DNA from: Bacillus sp. DNRA2
GTDB taxonomy: Bacteria > Bacillota > Bacilli > Bacillales > Cytobacillaceae
DNA: 64,000 nucleotides
Assembly: GCF_012843265.1 (NCBI RefSeq)
Contig: NZ_JABAIT010000008.1
Span: forward strand, 93,144 to 157,143
Reading direction: 5' to 3'
Under the pieces are notes generated by a model. It did no database searches and was not told where the DNA came from. It saw only the letters and a list, made by a program, of their open reading frames with translations. The position numbers and the translations under genes were made by a program. Positions 27,766 to 36,368 of this stretch are shown in pieces (the first letter of the stretch is position 1; every line of letters starts with the position of its first letter).

Positions 27766-29027
27766 TGATTGAAAATACGAAAATAGCAATAATAGGTTTA
27801 GGCTTTGTTGGCTTACCGCTAGCGATCCTTTTTGCAGGGAAAGGGTACAAAGTATATGGTTTTGATGTAGATCCCCAAAAAATCCAAATGTTAAACGAAG
27901 GTACAAGCTATATTACGGATGTTTCAAATTTTGAGATTCAAACATTACACAAACAATATGGCTTTGAAGCTAGCTTACCTTCATCAAAAATTCAAGAAGT
28001 GGCATATATTATTGTCACGGTGCCGACTCCGTTTGACGAGGAAAAAATGAAACCTGATTTAACAGCGCTAGTCACTGCCTCTAAGTACATTGCTGAACAC
28101 TTGGCTAGTAATCAAACGGTTATTTTTGAGAGTTCTACTTACCCAGGAACATTAGAGGAAGTGGTCCTCCCAATCCTAACAACATCAGGCTTAACAGTGG
28201 GCAAGGATTTCTTTTTGGGCTATTCACCAGAACGGATTGACCCTGGTAACCTAACGTTAACAGTCGAACAAATTCCGAAAGTAGTTAGTGGGTTAACCCA
28301 TACTTGTAAAACAAAGGTACACGAATTTTATTCTACTGTATTTCAAAAAACGGTACCTGTAAGTTCGCCAAAAGTAGCTGAAATGACAAAACTGTTTGAA
28401 AACATCCAGCGTTTAATCAATATCTCTCTCGTTAATGAACTGCAGCTAATTTGCGAGAAAATGGGAATTGATTTTCGTGAGGCAATAGATGCAGCTTCAA
28501 CAAAACCCTTTGGTTTTACCCCTTACTATCCTGGCCCCGGTATAGGTGGACACTGTATTCCAGTCGACCCTTTGTACTTTCAGTGGAAAGCTTCTCATTA
28601 TGGTCAATCCAGTAAACTAATCCAATCTGCGCACAAAATTAATCAATCTATACCGTTAGAGATTATCAATAAAATTAACAGCAAACTTGCCAATCAACCA
28701 AATAACAGGTCTGTGCTATTGCTTGGATTAACATACAAAAAAAACATTGCAGATCTTCGCGAATCACCTGCAATGGTTATTTTTAAAAAGCTAGTAGAAT
28801 CATCCATCGATGTGCAATATCATGATCCGTTCATTCCCACTGTAAACATCAATGACAAAATCTATCATTCTATGCCGCTTACTACTCAAACGATTAAATC
28901 TGCTAATATCATTGTTGTTCTAACAGATCATACATCAATAGATTGGCAATTCGTAAGCGATCATGCACAAAATATAATTGACACACGTGGTGTAATCAGG
29001 AATCGGTTAGATAAAGGAGTATCCTAG
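27765..29027 (+). CDS. UDP-sugar 6-dehydrogenase (UDP-HexNAc/UDP-glucose type)
   Basis: 420 residues. It oxidises C6 of a UDP-sugar to a uronate in two NAD-dependent steps. The N-terminal Rossmann motif is IAIIGLGFVGLPLA, and the catalytic Cys lies in GPGIGGHCIPVDPLYF near 263. The GGHCIPVDP form is characteristic of UDP-N-acetylhexosamine dehydrogenases (WbpA/WecC type) rather than UDP-glucose dehydrogenases (usually GGxCFPKD). The preceding gene's TAA overlaps its ATG by 1 nt, and GGAGGAG lies upstream. It presumably supplies the activated uronic sugar used by the flanking glycosyltransferases. Confidence 0.88.
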   Translation: MIENTKIAIIGLGFVGLPLAILFAGKGYKVYGFDVDPQKIQMLNEGTSYITDVSNFEIQTLHKQYGFEASLPSSKIQEVAYIIVTVPTPFDEEKMKPDLTALVTASKYIAEHLASNQTVIFESSTYPGTLEEVVLPILTTSGLTVGKDFFLGYSPERIDPGNLTLTVEQIPKVVSGLTHTCKTKVHEFYSTVFQKTVPVSSPKVAEMTKLFENIQRLINISLVNELQLICEKMGIDFREAIDAASTKPFGFTPYYPGPGIGGHCIPVDPLYFQWKASHYGQSSKLIQSAHKINQSIPLEIINKINSKLANQPNNRSVLLLGLTYKKNIADLRESPAMVIFKKLVESSIDVQYHDPFIPTVNINDKIYHSMPLTTQTIKSANIIVVLTDHTSIDWQFVSDHAQNIIDTRGVIRNRLDKGVS

Positions 29028-29028
29028 C

Positions 29029-29106
29029 ATGGCGAATATAAGAATTGTTATCACTCAAAGCATATCAATAACGACTCAATGGTTAATTAAAACTGGGGCT
29101 GTTTGA
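29029..29106 (+). CDS. candidate 25-residue coupling peptide
   Basis: A 25-codon frame, MANIRIVITQSISITTQWLI plus five residues, preceded by AAGGAG 8 nt upstream of its ATG and starting 1 nt after the dehydrogenase stop. Its TGA ends 1 nt before the TTG of the next glycosyltransferase, which has no good Shine-Dalgarno. Reading it would deliver ribosomes to that TTG. It may be a translational-coupling leader or a remnant rather than a functional peptide. Confidence 0.4.
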   Translation: MANIRIVITQSISITTQWLIKTGAV

Positions 29107-29107
29107 T

Positions 29108-30697
29108 TTGAAAAAAAGATTACTTTCGATTGTTATTCCAGCTTGTAACGAAGAAGAAACCATTTCACAAGTTATTCAGTCATGCTTACAACTAGCCCCC
29201 TTTGAAATTATTGTCGTTGCCAATGGTTGTACAGACTCGACAGTAAACATTGCGAAAAATTCTTCACCCATTGTAAAAGTGATTCAAATAGACAGCCCGC
29301 TCGGAAACGATGTCGGACGAGCAATTGGTGCAGATGCCGCACAAGCTGAAGTAGTTCTTTTTCTCGATGCAGATTTTTCAATACCTACGGCACAACTAGA
29401 ATTATTTTTATCACCAATTTTAACAGGCGAAACAGATGTTGTATTAAATGATTTATCATCATTGTTTCATGAAAAAAAACGACCACACTCCATTACTGTG
29501 TGGAGACAAGTCATGAACTCCGCCATCATCCAAAAACCAACGATTGGAATAAATTCTACGCTTTCCGTCCCCCACGCCATTACAAAGAAAGCGATTCAAC
29601 AAATTGGTAGTAAAAATCTGGCTTACCCCATCCTGGCGCAGCTTTTATTGATGTCAAATCCAACTTTAGCAGTTCGACATTATCCAATTGAAGTCATTAA
29701 ACTGAATCGCTATCGTCCTGAACTACATCAAACGAATCCTATCCAGTTATCTATTTCTGAAAAAAGGATGATTGGTGACCATTTATTTGCATTACATCGA
29801 CATCTAGAAAAGACTAATTCACGCGGTAATTTTGCTGATGGGGATAGAAACAGAAAGATAATTGAAGATCTAACTAATCAGCAAAGAACGTTACGAGTTT
29901 CGCCTGGTAGAAAAATCATTAACCATTCTAATCTGTATGGTGGTCAATCTCTTTCTGTCGTTATTCCCGTTCAAAACGAAGCGCATACGATTGCGCATGT
30001 AATAAACGAGGTTCGAAAAATTGAGCCTTCTGAAATTATTGTTGTTGTTAACGGGACCACTGATAACACAGCGGCATTAGCAAAAGCCTGCGGAGCAACG
30101 ACAGTTGAAATTGAGTCTAGACTTGGAAATGATGTTGGTCGTTCAATAGGAGCCATGTTAGCTACCGGTGATATTATCTTATTTATTGATGGAGATTTCC
30201 CCATTCCAGCTAAAGATCTATTCCCTTATGCAAAGGCGATTTCAAATGGAATTGATTTAACCCTCAATAATTTGGATTACTATTTAGATTTACGTTTTCC
30301 ATTAAATATTGTCACGGCATTAAAATATGCTGTTAATTTGGCTTATGACCATAAGGATTTAGGAATTGGATCGATGGTGGCAGTCCCTCATGCTTTAAGC
30401 AGGAAAGCACTAAATCGGATAGGCGTGGAATGCTTGCTGTCACCCGTTGTTGCCCAAGGAAAAATCATGTTGAATAATACACTAAAGATTAAAAATATCC
30501 ACTTAGTAGAAGTCGATAAATTAAATAAAATTCGTCCGAGCGAGCATTTTTCAAAAAGCGGCTTCCCAAAAGCAGTTGAACGAATTATAGGGGATCATAT
30601 AGAAGGATTATCTTATCTCTTCATGCAAACTAGCGAACGCGGACTTTTTGCTGAGGATCAACGAAGAATCCATTTATTAGATCAGTTTATCAAATAA
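29108..30697 (+). CDS. second double-domain family 2 glycosyltransferase
   Basis: 529 residues with the same two-half layout as the other glycosyltransferase in the operon. Half one begins LSIVIPACNEEETISQVI and has LFLDADFSI near 85. Half two begins near 280 (SVVIPVQNEAHTIAHVI) with LFIDGDFPI near 358. Each half ends in a GDHxxAL...RGxFAxxxR block. All four halves across the two proteins keep an acidic DxD motif, so all may bind nucleotide-sugar. The start is TTG, coupled to the short frame before it. A terminator shared with convergent tlp follows. Confidence 0.8.
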   Translation: MKKRLLSIVIPACNEEETISQVIQSCLQLAPFEIIVVANGCTDSTVNIAKNSSPIVKVIQIDSPLGNDVGRAIGADAAQAEVVLFLDADFSIPTAQLELFLSPILTGETDVVLNDLSSLFHEKKRPHSITVWRQVMNSAIIQKPTIGINSTLSVPHAITKKAIQQIGSKNLAYPILAQLLLMSNPTLAVRHYPIEVIKLNRYRPELHQTNPIQLSISEKRMIGDHLFALHRHLEKTNSRGNFADGDRNRKIIEDLTNQQRTLRVSPGRKIINHSNLYGGQSLSVVIPVQNEAHTIAHVINEVRKIEPSEIIVVVNGTTDNTAALAKACGATTVEIESRLGNDVGRSIGAMLATGDIILFIDGDFPIPAKDLFPYAKAISNGIDLTLNNLDYYLDLRFPLNIVTALKYAVNLAYDHKDLGIGSMVAVPHALSRKALNRIGVECLLSPVVAQGKIMLNNTLKIKNIHLVEVDKLNKIRPSEHFSKSGFPKAVERIIGDHIEGLSYLFMQTSERGLFAEDQRRIHLLDQFIK

Positions 30698-30709
30698 TTG
30701 GTGATTAGT

Positions 30710-30743
30710 GAAAAGACCTATTCACTTTGAATAGATCTTTTCT
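30710..30743. terminator. bidirectional terminator between the glycosyltransferase operon and tlp
   Basis: GAAAAGACCTATTCA and TGAATAGATCTTTTC arms (one mismatch) with a 3-nt loop. Confidence 0.75.
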
Positions 30744-30751
30744 TCATTTAA

Positions 30752-30973
30752 TTATTTTCGAGCTCGCGCTTCATCTTTTACTTCTAATCGCATCGCATCA
30801 ATACTTTCGCGACGGCGATCATTCTTCGCCTCAATCTGGGCTTTTTCTTCTGGGCTTGCAAATTCTAACGCTTCCTCAGCCTCGTCCATGTTTTCGATTG
30901 TATGAACAATCATTTCCTGCAGCTTTTCAACGTTATCACTACGATCATCTGGATTAGTTCGATTTTGAGCCAT
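30752..30973 (-). CDS. tlp: small acid-soluble spore protein Tlp
   Basis: 73 residues, highly charged and helical. The pattern NPDDRSDNVEKLQEM...EEAEEALEFASPEEKAQIEAKNDRRRESIDAMRLEVKDEA is that of Tlp, a minor forespore protein. GGAGGATG lies before the ATG. It sits with sspN, aconitase, a thiol-disulfide protein, sspO and sspP as in B. subtilis. Forespore sigma-G control is expected from the family; I did not identify the promoter. Confidence 0.9.
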   Translation of the reverse strand: MAQNRTNPDDRSDNVEKLQEMIVHTIENMDEAEEALEFASPEEKAQIEAKNDRRRESIDAMRLEVKDEARARK

Positions 30974-31074
30974 TTTTCATCATCCTCCAATTTCGTTAAG
31001 CTTGATACAAAATTAGTTTGTAACGAAACCTTAAAAAAATCTGAGGAAAAGTAAGGAAATTCAAGATAAAAAAT

Positions 31075-31097
31075 AAAGCCCACCATTTGGCGGGCTG
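31075..31097 (-). terminator. terminator of sspN
   Basis: AGCCCGCC and GGTGGGCT arms (one G-U), loop AAAT, then a T-rich tail on the minus strand. Confidence 0.75.
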
Positions 31098-31115
31098 ACT
31101 TGTAAAAGGATATAT

Positions 31116-31259
31116 TTATTCCCCTTTAGTTTGGATGACTTGGGCGTGTTTTCCAGATGTATCCTGCATTTGCTTCCCTTTATTGCCTCCAAATCCTCGG
31201 GGTTGCGTACCTAGGGTTTCTGGAACAAAAGCCTGACTTCTCTTCTTCTGATTGCCCAT
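31116..31259 (-). CDS. sspN: small acid-soluble spore protein N
   Basis: 47 residues beginning [20 protein letters not shown] and ending [11 protein letters not shown]. This matches SspN of B. subtilis in length, the MGN start, the PxxLGTxP segment, NKGxxMxDTSG and the QTKGE terminus. It is a minor DNA-rich-forespore protein made late in sporulation. GAGGAGGGA precedes the ATG. It lies upstream of tlp on the same strand with its own terminator between. Confidence 0.9.
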   Translation of the reverse strand: MGNQKKRSQAFVPETLGTQPRGFGGNKGKQMQDTSGKHAQVIQTKGE

Positions 31260-31328
31260 ATATTAATCCCTCCTCATAAATAGCTTACCCATTTATGAAA
31301 GGAACTTCGTTAGGAAATGCATCCAAAT

Positions 31329-31463
31329 TTATTCTGCTTTTTCCAATCTTTTTTCTTCAATGCGATCTTCGATTTTTTCCATCGCAACACGGTCATTTAA
31401 TAACTGACGCTTGTTTTCGGAAACTAACTCTGCGAAGGAGCGTTTTCTTGGTTTTCTCATCAT
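31329..31463 (-). CDS. FbpB-like small basic protein
   Basis: 44 residues, very basic: MMRKPRKRSFAELVSENKRQ then LLNDRVAMEKIEDRIEEKR. This resembles B. subtilis FbpB, a Fur-regulated small protein that works with the FsrA sRNA in iron sparing. Two adjacent ATGs follow GGAAGGTGA, and either could start. I looked for a Fur box upstream and found only a weak candidate, so iron control is inferred from the family. Confidence 0.65.
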   Translation of the reverse strand: MMRKPRKRSFAELVSENKRQLLNDRVAMEKIEDRIEEKRLEKAE

Positions 31464-31621
31464 ATTCACCTTCCTTAATGTTATTGTATCAGTTATTCTT
31501 TCCGAAAACGGTTTCAATTATTACAACTTTTTGAAAATTATTTTAAGTATTTTTTATGTTAATAATCATGAAAACAAAATTGTAAAAAAATGCGAATTTT
31601 TCGTTCAAGTGTCAACAACAA

Positions 31622-31653
31622 AAAAGCTAACCAAAATATCATGGTTAGCTTTA
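31622..31653 (-). terminator. terminator of the thiol-disulfide protein gene
   Basis: AAAGCTAACC and GGTTAGCTTT perfect arms with a 10-nt loop and T run on the minus strand. Confidence 0.85.
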
Positions 31654-31657
31654 AGAG

Positions 31658-32167
31658 TTATTTAGTGTTTTTTTCCATATCTTCGAGTTTCATCGAGCCA
31701 TTAATTTTTTGTTTAATAACACCCTTCTCATCAATAAAGAATGTGGTTGGAATAGAAACAATTCCGTAGTCGCGATTCACTTCATTTTTTTCATCTAACA
31801 GAATCGGAAAAGTGATACCGTATTCTTTTGCAAAACCTTCAACATCGTTTGTAGTATCCATATTAACTGCTAATATTTCAACACGATCTTTATTTCCTTC
31901 ATAAAACTTCTCCATATCTGGCATTTCAGCTTTACATGGCGGACACCAAGTTGCCCAAAAGTTTAACATGACTTTTTTGCCTTTATAATCAGATAACTTA
32001 ACTGTATCTCCGGCTAAGGTTTTAAGTTCAAAATCGGGCGGTGTATTGCCAATTTCAAAACCAACCTCTTTCCCTGAATTATCTTGGTCGTCTTTCCCCA
32101 TTGCCTGTACCATTGCTACAGCAAATAAGGCTACAATGACGACTGCAGCAATTACTTTTTTAATCAT
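31658..32167 (-). CDS. membrane-anchored thioredoxin-like thiol-disulfide oxidoreductase (ResA/YneN type)
   Basis: 169 residues. The N-terminal hydrophobic segment (VIAAVVIVALFAVAMVQA) anchors or exports the protein. The thioredoxin-fold domain has the redox pair Cys75/Cys78 in WATWCPPC and the cis-proline segment VSIPTTFFID near 140. Such proteins reduce disulfides on the outer face of the membrane, for example during cytochrome c maturation or spore coat and cortex formation. GAGGAGG precedes the ATG. Its place beside aconitase and tlp matches B. subtilis yneN. Confidence 0.87.
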   Translation of the reverse strand: MIKKVIAAVVIVALFAVAMVQAMGKDDQDNSGKEVGFEIGNTPPDFELKTLAGDTVKLSDYKGKKVMLNFWATWCPPCKAEMPDMEKFYEGNKDRVEILAVNMDTTNDVEGFAKEYGITFPILLDEKNEVNRDYGIVSIPTTFFIDEKGVIKQKINGSMKLEDMEKNTK

Positions 32168-32299
32168 GCTGCGCCTCCTCTAAATTATTACTATTGAAAA
32201 TATTTTAACCTAAAAAACTTAATATAACAAAGCCGTTTACCTATTTAAATGTGACAAATTAACGAAATACCTATACGGGTATTAATTTATCCCAAAAAA

Positions 32300-32334
32300 A
32301 AGCACCCGATAACTAATTATCGGGTGCCTTTTAA
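32300..32334 (-). terminator. terminator of aconitase
   Basis: GCACCCGATAA and TTATCGGGTGC perfect arms, 4-nt loop, T run on the minus strand. Confidence 0.9.
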
Positions 32335-32337
32335 CGA

Positions 32338-35076
32338 TTAGTTAGCTTTAGCAGCTTTAACTTTTTCGCGTAATACCATTTGAAGGATACCACCATGACG
32401 GTAGTAGTCGATCTCAACTTCTGAGTCGAAACGAACAAGAACTTCGAATTCTTTCTTGTTGCCAGCTTCGTCAGTTGCTGTAACTTTTACCATATCACGA
32501 GGTCTAACATTTTCATCAACTTGAACTTCGATTGTTTCTTTACCAGTTAAGCCAAGTGTTTCAGCGCTTTCGCCAGCTTTGAACTGAAGCGGAAGAACTC
32601 CCATTAACACTAGGTTTGAACGGTGGATACGCTCGAAGCTTTGAGCGATAACAGTCTTGATACCTAATAGGTTAGTACCTTTAGCAGCCCAGTCACGAGA
32701 AGAACCCATACCGTAATCGTTACCAGCAAGGATTGCAAGACCAGTTCCGTTTTCTTTGTACTTCATGCAAGCATCAAAGATTGCCATTACTTCACCAGTT
32801 GGCCAGTAAGTTGTTAATCCACCTTCAGTACCAGGAGCAATCTGGTTACGGATACGGATGTTAGCGAATGTACCTCTCATCATAACTTCGTGGTTACCAC
32901 GGCGAGAACCATAAGAGTTGAAGTCACGTGGAGAAACGCCTTTTTCAGTCAAGTATTTACCTGCTGGAGTATCTTTACCAATTGAACCAGCTGGTGAAAT
33001 GTGGTCAGTTGTTACTGAATCACCGAATTTACCAACTACACGTAAGCCAGTTAAAGGTTTAACTTCATCTGGATCAGCTTTTAAGCCTTCGAAGAATGGA
33101 GGATTCGCAATGTAAGTTGAATCCGCATCCCAAGTGTATAATGGCTCATTGCTAGTTTTGATTTCGTTCCAACGAGCGTTGTCGCCAAATACGTTTTCGT
33201 ATTCTTTACGGAATAATTCAGGTGTAACAGTTTGTTTAACAACTTCGTTAACTTCTGCTGTTGTTGGCCAAATGTCTTTAAAGAATACATCGTTGCCATC
33301 TTTATCTTTACCAAGTGAATCGTTTTGAAGATCGATATTTACGTTACCAGCAAGTGCATATGCCACAACAAGTGGTGGAGATGCTAGGTAGTTACCTTTT
33401 ACTAGTGGGTGAATACGCCCTTCAAAGTTACGGTTACCAGAAAGAACAGAAGTTACTAATAAGTCGCTATCTGCAACAGCTTTTTCGATTTCGTCTTTTA
33501 ATGGACCAGAGTTACCGATACAAGTAGTACATCCGTAACCAACTGTGTTGAAACCTAATTGCTCAAGGTATGGAAGTAAGCCAGAATCACGAAGGTATCC
33601 AGTTACAACTTTAGAACCAGGAGCTAATGAAGTTTTAACGAATTTAGGAACCTCTAGACCTAATTCAACTGCCTTTTTAGCAACTAAACCAGCCCCTACA
33701 AGTACGTATGGGTTAGAAGTGTTAGTACAGCTAGTGATTGCAGCGATTGCGATAGCACCAGTTTTCATTACAGTTTCGTCACCATTGTTAAACTTAACAG
33801 TGATTTCTCTGTCAAGTTCAGCTTCAGTCAAACCGAAACCTTGGTTGCCTTGTGGAGCACTGATTTGGTTAACAAAAGTTTCTTTCATTTGAGAAAGAGG
33901 AATTAAATCTTGTGGACGCTTAGGACCAGAAAGATTAGCCTCAATCGCAGAAAGATCGATTTCAACAACTTTAGTATATACAGGCTCATCACTTGGATCT
34001 AAGAATAAGCCGTTTTCTTTACAATATTTTTCTACAACTTTAACTGCTTCTTCGTCACGACCAGTTAATTGTAGGTATGCTAATGATTCACCATCGATCG
34101 GGAAGAATCCACATGTTGCGCCGTATTCTGGAGCCATGTTAGCAACAGTTGCACGGTCAGCTAATGGTAATGAAGAAACGCCAGGTCCGAAGAACTCAAC
34201 GAATTTATTTACCACGCCAGCGCCACGTAGAACTTGAGTAACTTTTAATGCTAAGTCAGTTGCAGTAGCTCCGTTTGGAAGCTCACCAACTAATTTAACA
34301 CCAATAACTTCTGGTACTGGGAAGTATGAAGGTTGTCCAAGCATTCCAGCTTCTGCTTCAATACCACCAACACCCCAACCAAGAACGCCGATACCGTTGA
34401 TCATAGTTGTATGAGAGTCCGTACCAACTAATGTATCTGGGTATGCTTCTAATTCGCCGTCTTCTGTAGTTGCAACATGTACAACATCAGCAAGATATTC
34501 AAGGTTAACTTGGTGAACGATACCAGTTGCAGGTGGAACTGCACGATAGTTATCAAATGCTTTTTGAGCCCAGCTTAAGAATTGATAACGCTCAGCGTTA
34601 CGTTCAAATTCTAATTCCATGTTAGCTTCTAAAGCAGTTTGTGAACCGTAGTTGTCAACTTGTACAGAGTGGTCGATAACTAGGTCAACCGTTTTTTCAG
34701 GGTTAATCGCATCAGGATTTCCGCCCATATCAGCCATTGCCTTACGAAGAGATGCAAGGTCAACTACTGCAGGTACCCCAGTGAAGTCTTGAAGGATTAC
34801 ACGTGAAGGCTTGAAAGGTACGTCGATTTCCTTAACTTCGCTAGTACCCCATTTAGCAAGGTTTTCAACGTGTTCTTTTGTGATAACGCGTCCGTCATAT
34901 TGACGTAACACAGATTCAAGCAACACTTTGATTGAGTATGGTAATCTTGAAATGTTACCAAGACCTGCATCTTCAAGTGCGCTTAATCGATAATAGTTGT
35001 ACTTTTTGCCGTTCAGTTCAAATGATGTACGTGATTGGAATACATCATTTTTTGCTAAAACATCATTTTTTGACAT
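32338..35076 (-). CDS. acnA: aconitate hydratase (aconitase A)
   Basis: 912 residues. It interconverts citrate and isocitrate in the TCA cycle and, without its cluster, can bind mRNA in B. subtilis. The [4Fe-4S] ligands are Cys450 ([10 protein letters not shown]), Cys516 and Cys519 ([12 protein letters not shown]), the same numbering as B. subtilis CitB. The N-terminus contains a near-perfect 15-bp duplication encoding [11 protein letters not shown]. An imperfect dyad AATAACAAGAAAGTTATT at 35200-35217 in the upstream region could be a CcpC-type operator, but its spacer is 8 rather than 7 nt. Neighbours match B. subtilis sspO-citB-yneN. Confidence 0.96.
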   Translation of the reverse strand: MSKNDVLAKNDVFQSRTSFELNGKKYNYYRLSALEDAGLGNISRLPYSIKVLLESVLRQYDGRVITKEHVENLAKWGTSEVKEIDVPFKPSRVILQDFTGVPAVVDLASLRKAMADMGGNPDAINPEKTVDLVIDHSVQVDNYGSQTALEANMELEFERNAERYQFLSWAQKAFDNYRAVPPATGIVHQVNLEYLADVVHVATTEDGELEAYPDTLVGTDSHTTMINGIGVLGWGVGGIEAEAGMLGQPSYFPVPEVIGVKLVGELPNGATATDLALKVTQVLRGAGVVNKFVEFFGPGVSSLPLADRATVANMAPEYGATCGFFPIDGESLAYLQLTGRDEEAVKVVEKYCKENGLFLDPSDEPVYTKVVEIDLSAIEANLSGPKRPQDLIPLSQMKETFVNQISAPQGNQGFGLTEAELDREITVKFNNGDETVMKTGAIAIAAITSCTNTSNPYVLVGAGLVAKKAVELGLEVPKFVKTSLAPGSKVVTGYLRDSGLLPYLEQLGFNTVGYGCTTCIGNSGPLKDEIEKAVADSDLLVTSVLSGNRNFEGRIHPLVKGNYLASPPLVVAYALAGNVNIDLQNDSLGKDKDGNDVFFKDIWPTTAEVNEVVKQTVTPELFRKEYENVFGDNARWNEIKTSNEPLYTWDADSTYIANPPFFEGLKADPDEVKPLTGLRVVGKFGDSVTTDHISPAGSIGKDTPAGKYLTEKGVSPRDFNSYGSRRGNHEVMMRGTFANIRIRNQIAPGTEGGLTTYWPTGEVMAIFDACMKYKENGTGLAILAGNDYGMGSSRDWAAKGTNLLGIKTVIAQSFERIHRSNLVLMGVLPLQFKAGESAETLGLTGKETIEVQVDENVRPRDMVKVTATDEAGNKKEFEVLVRFDSEVEIDYYRHGGILQMVLREKVKAAKAN

Positions 35077-35404
35077 ATGTATTACCCCCTATTCGTATTC
35101 AATTATACCAAAACAAGGTTAATTGTCGAAAAGTTTGAATTTTCACCCATCCGAACTTTTCTCGCAATTCCAATTTTAATACATTGCGCGTTATAAGTAA
35201 ATAACAAGAAAGTTATTGCTTTATATAAGTTTTTCTTATTGTATTGAAGATAATTAACATTAAAATCGATAAAAACTTGATAATTTATGATGGTATAGAT
35301 GCTCACTCCATCGATTGTTATACGAAAACATTATTTTTATATAATATAATAACTTCTGAATGACATTTATTGTAAAGGAAAAACTACCATGGGAGGTGAA
35401 AATA

Positions 35405-35554
35405 TTGTCAAAGCGTAAAGCAAACCATGTCATACCGGGTATGAATGCCGCTAAATCGCAAGGAATGGGCGTCGGTTATAACGAAGAATTTGCCAATGAA
35501 CCTTTAACAGAAAAACAAAAGTTGAATAATAAAAAAAGGAAGAAGAACCAATAA
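35405..35554 (+). CDS. sspO: small acid-soluble spore protein O
   Basis: 49 residues ([20 protein letters not shown]..., ending NNKKRKKNQ) closely matching B. subtilis SspO (CotK). The TTG start follows GGGAGGTGA, and the KRKANHV N-terminus aligns exactly there. It is a minor forespore protein. It is divergent from aconitase as in B. subtilis and ends in its own terminator. Confidence 0.92.
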   Translation: MSKRKANHVIPGMNAAKSQGMGVGYNEEFANEPLTEKQKLNNKKRKKNQ

Positions 35555-35560
35555 CATAAC

Positions 35561-35588
35561 AAAGCGGCCACTCATGTGACCGCTTTTC
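35561..35588. terminator. terminator between sspO and a convergent small gene
   Basis: AAAGCGG and CCGCTTT arms extended by CAC/GTG, followed by TTTTC. Confidence 0.75.
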
Positions 35589-35590
35589 GT

Positions 35591-35854
35591 TTAATTATCT
35601 GGTAAATTCACTTCGTGGATAATGGTTTCCAAATCGGAACGGAACCGCTCGAGTTGTGCCCGCTGATGATCTGATGCAACCTCTAGTGCATTTTCAATTT
35701 GCTGATATGCTTCATTAACTTCGTTTTTGAGATGCTTCAACTGATGACCGTAGCTAGCTCCATCCTGAACGATTTCAGTATATAATCCTTGCACATCTTC
35801 TATTCCCTGCTGTGCTGCCTGAAACGCTTGTTGTTTGTTCTTATGATAAGGCAT
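35591..35854 (-). CDS. small helical hypothetical protein
   Basis: 87 residues, almost wholly alpha-helical and Gln/Glu-rich (QQAFQAAQQGIEDVQGLYTEIV, then LKNEVNEAYQQIENALEVASDHQRAQLERF). The MPYHKNKQ start is preceded by ATAGGAGTG. I do not recognise a characterised family. It sits between two spore protein genes but on the opposite strand, so a sporulation role is only a guess. Confidence 0.6.
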   Translation of the reverse strand: MPYHKNKQQAFQAAQQGIEDVQGLYTEIVQDGASYGHQLKHLKNEVNEAYQQIENALEVASDHQRAQLERFRSDLETIIHEVNLPDN

Positions 35855-35964
35855 GCATTATTTCACTCCTATTTCAAGGTTACCGTTAAATTGTGCAATT
35901 TTTAAAAGAAATATTCAGTATAATCATTAGACGAATTCACACCCTATATTTAGGAGGGATGAAT

Positions 35965-36108
35965 ATGAACAAAAATGATGGTAAAGATATGCGCAGAAAT
36001 GCTCCAAAAAGTGGTAACAGTGGACAACCAGAGCCATTAAGTGGTTCACATAAAGTAAAAAATCGCAACCATACCAGACAAAAACATAATCAGCATCATG
36101 ACATGTAA
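35965..36108 (+). CDS. sspP: small acid-soluble spore protein P
   Basis: 47 residues ([15 protein letters not shown]..., [18 protein letters not shown] at the end), nearly the same as B. subtilis SspP (CotL), especially GQPEPLSGS and [20 protein letters not shown] directly abuts an earlier ATG, so the second ATG at 35965 is used; it also matches the SspP N-terminus. It is expressed in the forespore in relatives. Confidence 0.92.
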   Translation: MNKNDGKDMRRNAPKSGNSGQPEPLSGSHKVKNRNHTRQKHNQHHDM

Positions 36109-36112
36109 CATC

Positions 36113-36300
36113 GGGTAGGTACGATAATTGAATGGTGTTTTTGAGGTCTTCGTTACCCCTAGCATGCTATTGTGGTAACTAGGGGTTACGATTAAACTCT
36201 TTTCGTTACCCCTAAGATGATTAATATCAAGTTTGAGGGTACGATTAGCTTGTATTTGTAACCCCTGGGATGATTATTTTCGAGTTAGGGGGTACGATTG
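36113..36300. repeat. 53-bp tandem repeat with internal dyad
   Basis: Three units start at 36152, 36205 and 36258, exactly 53 bp apart. Each has a GTTACCCCT-type left arm and an AGGGGTTACGATT-type right arm, so each can form a hairpin. A fourth, partial copy (TAGGTACGAT) precedes them. It fills the gap between sspP and selA and encodes no protein. Confidence 0.8.
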
Positions 36301-36330
36301 GCAAAACCAAATTCGCCAATATAAAAGAAA

Positions 36331-36368
36331 AAAGGTTGCAATGGCGTTATTCGCCATTTGCAACCTTT
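36331..36368 (-). terminator. terminator overlapping the selA 3' end
   Basis: AAAGGTTGCAAATGGCG and CGCCATTGCAACCTTT arms (one bulge) with a T run on the minus strand. The left arm includes the last selA codons. Confidence 0.85.

Noticed and set aside
35200..35217. CcpC operator for aconitase.
   Set aside because: The dyad ATAA-N8-TTAT has an 8-nt spacer instead of the expected 7, and no downstream half site was found, so it is mentioned only as a weak candidate.
36113..36300. The 53-bp array considered as a CRISPR.
   Set aside because: The repeated part covers most of the unit, spacers are not unique equal-length inserts, and no cas genes are present.
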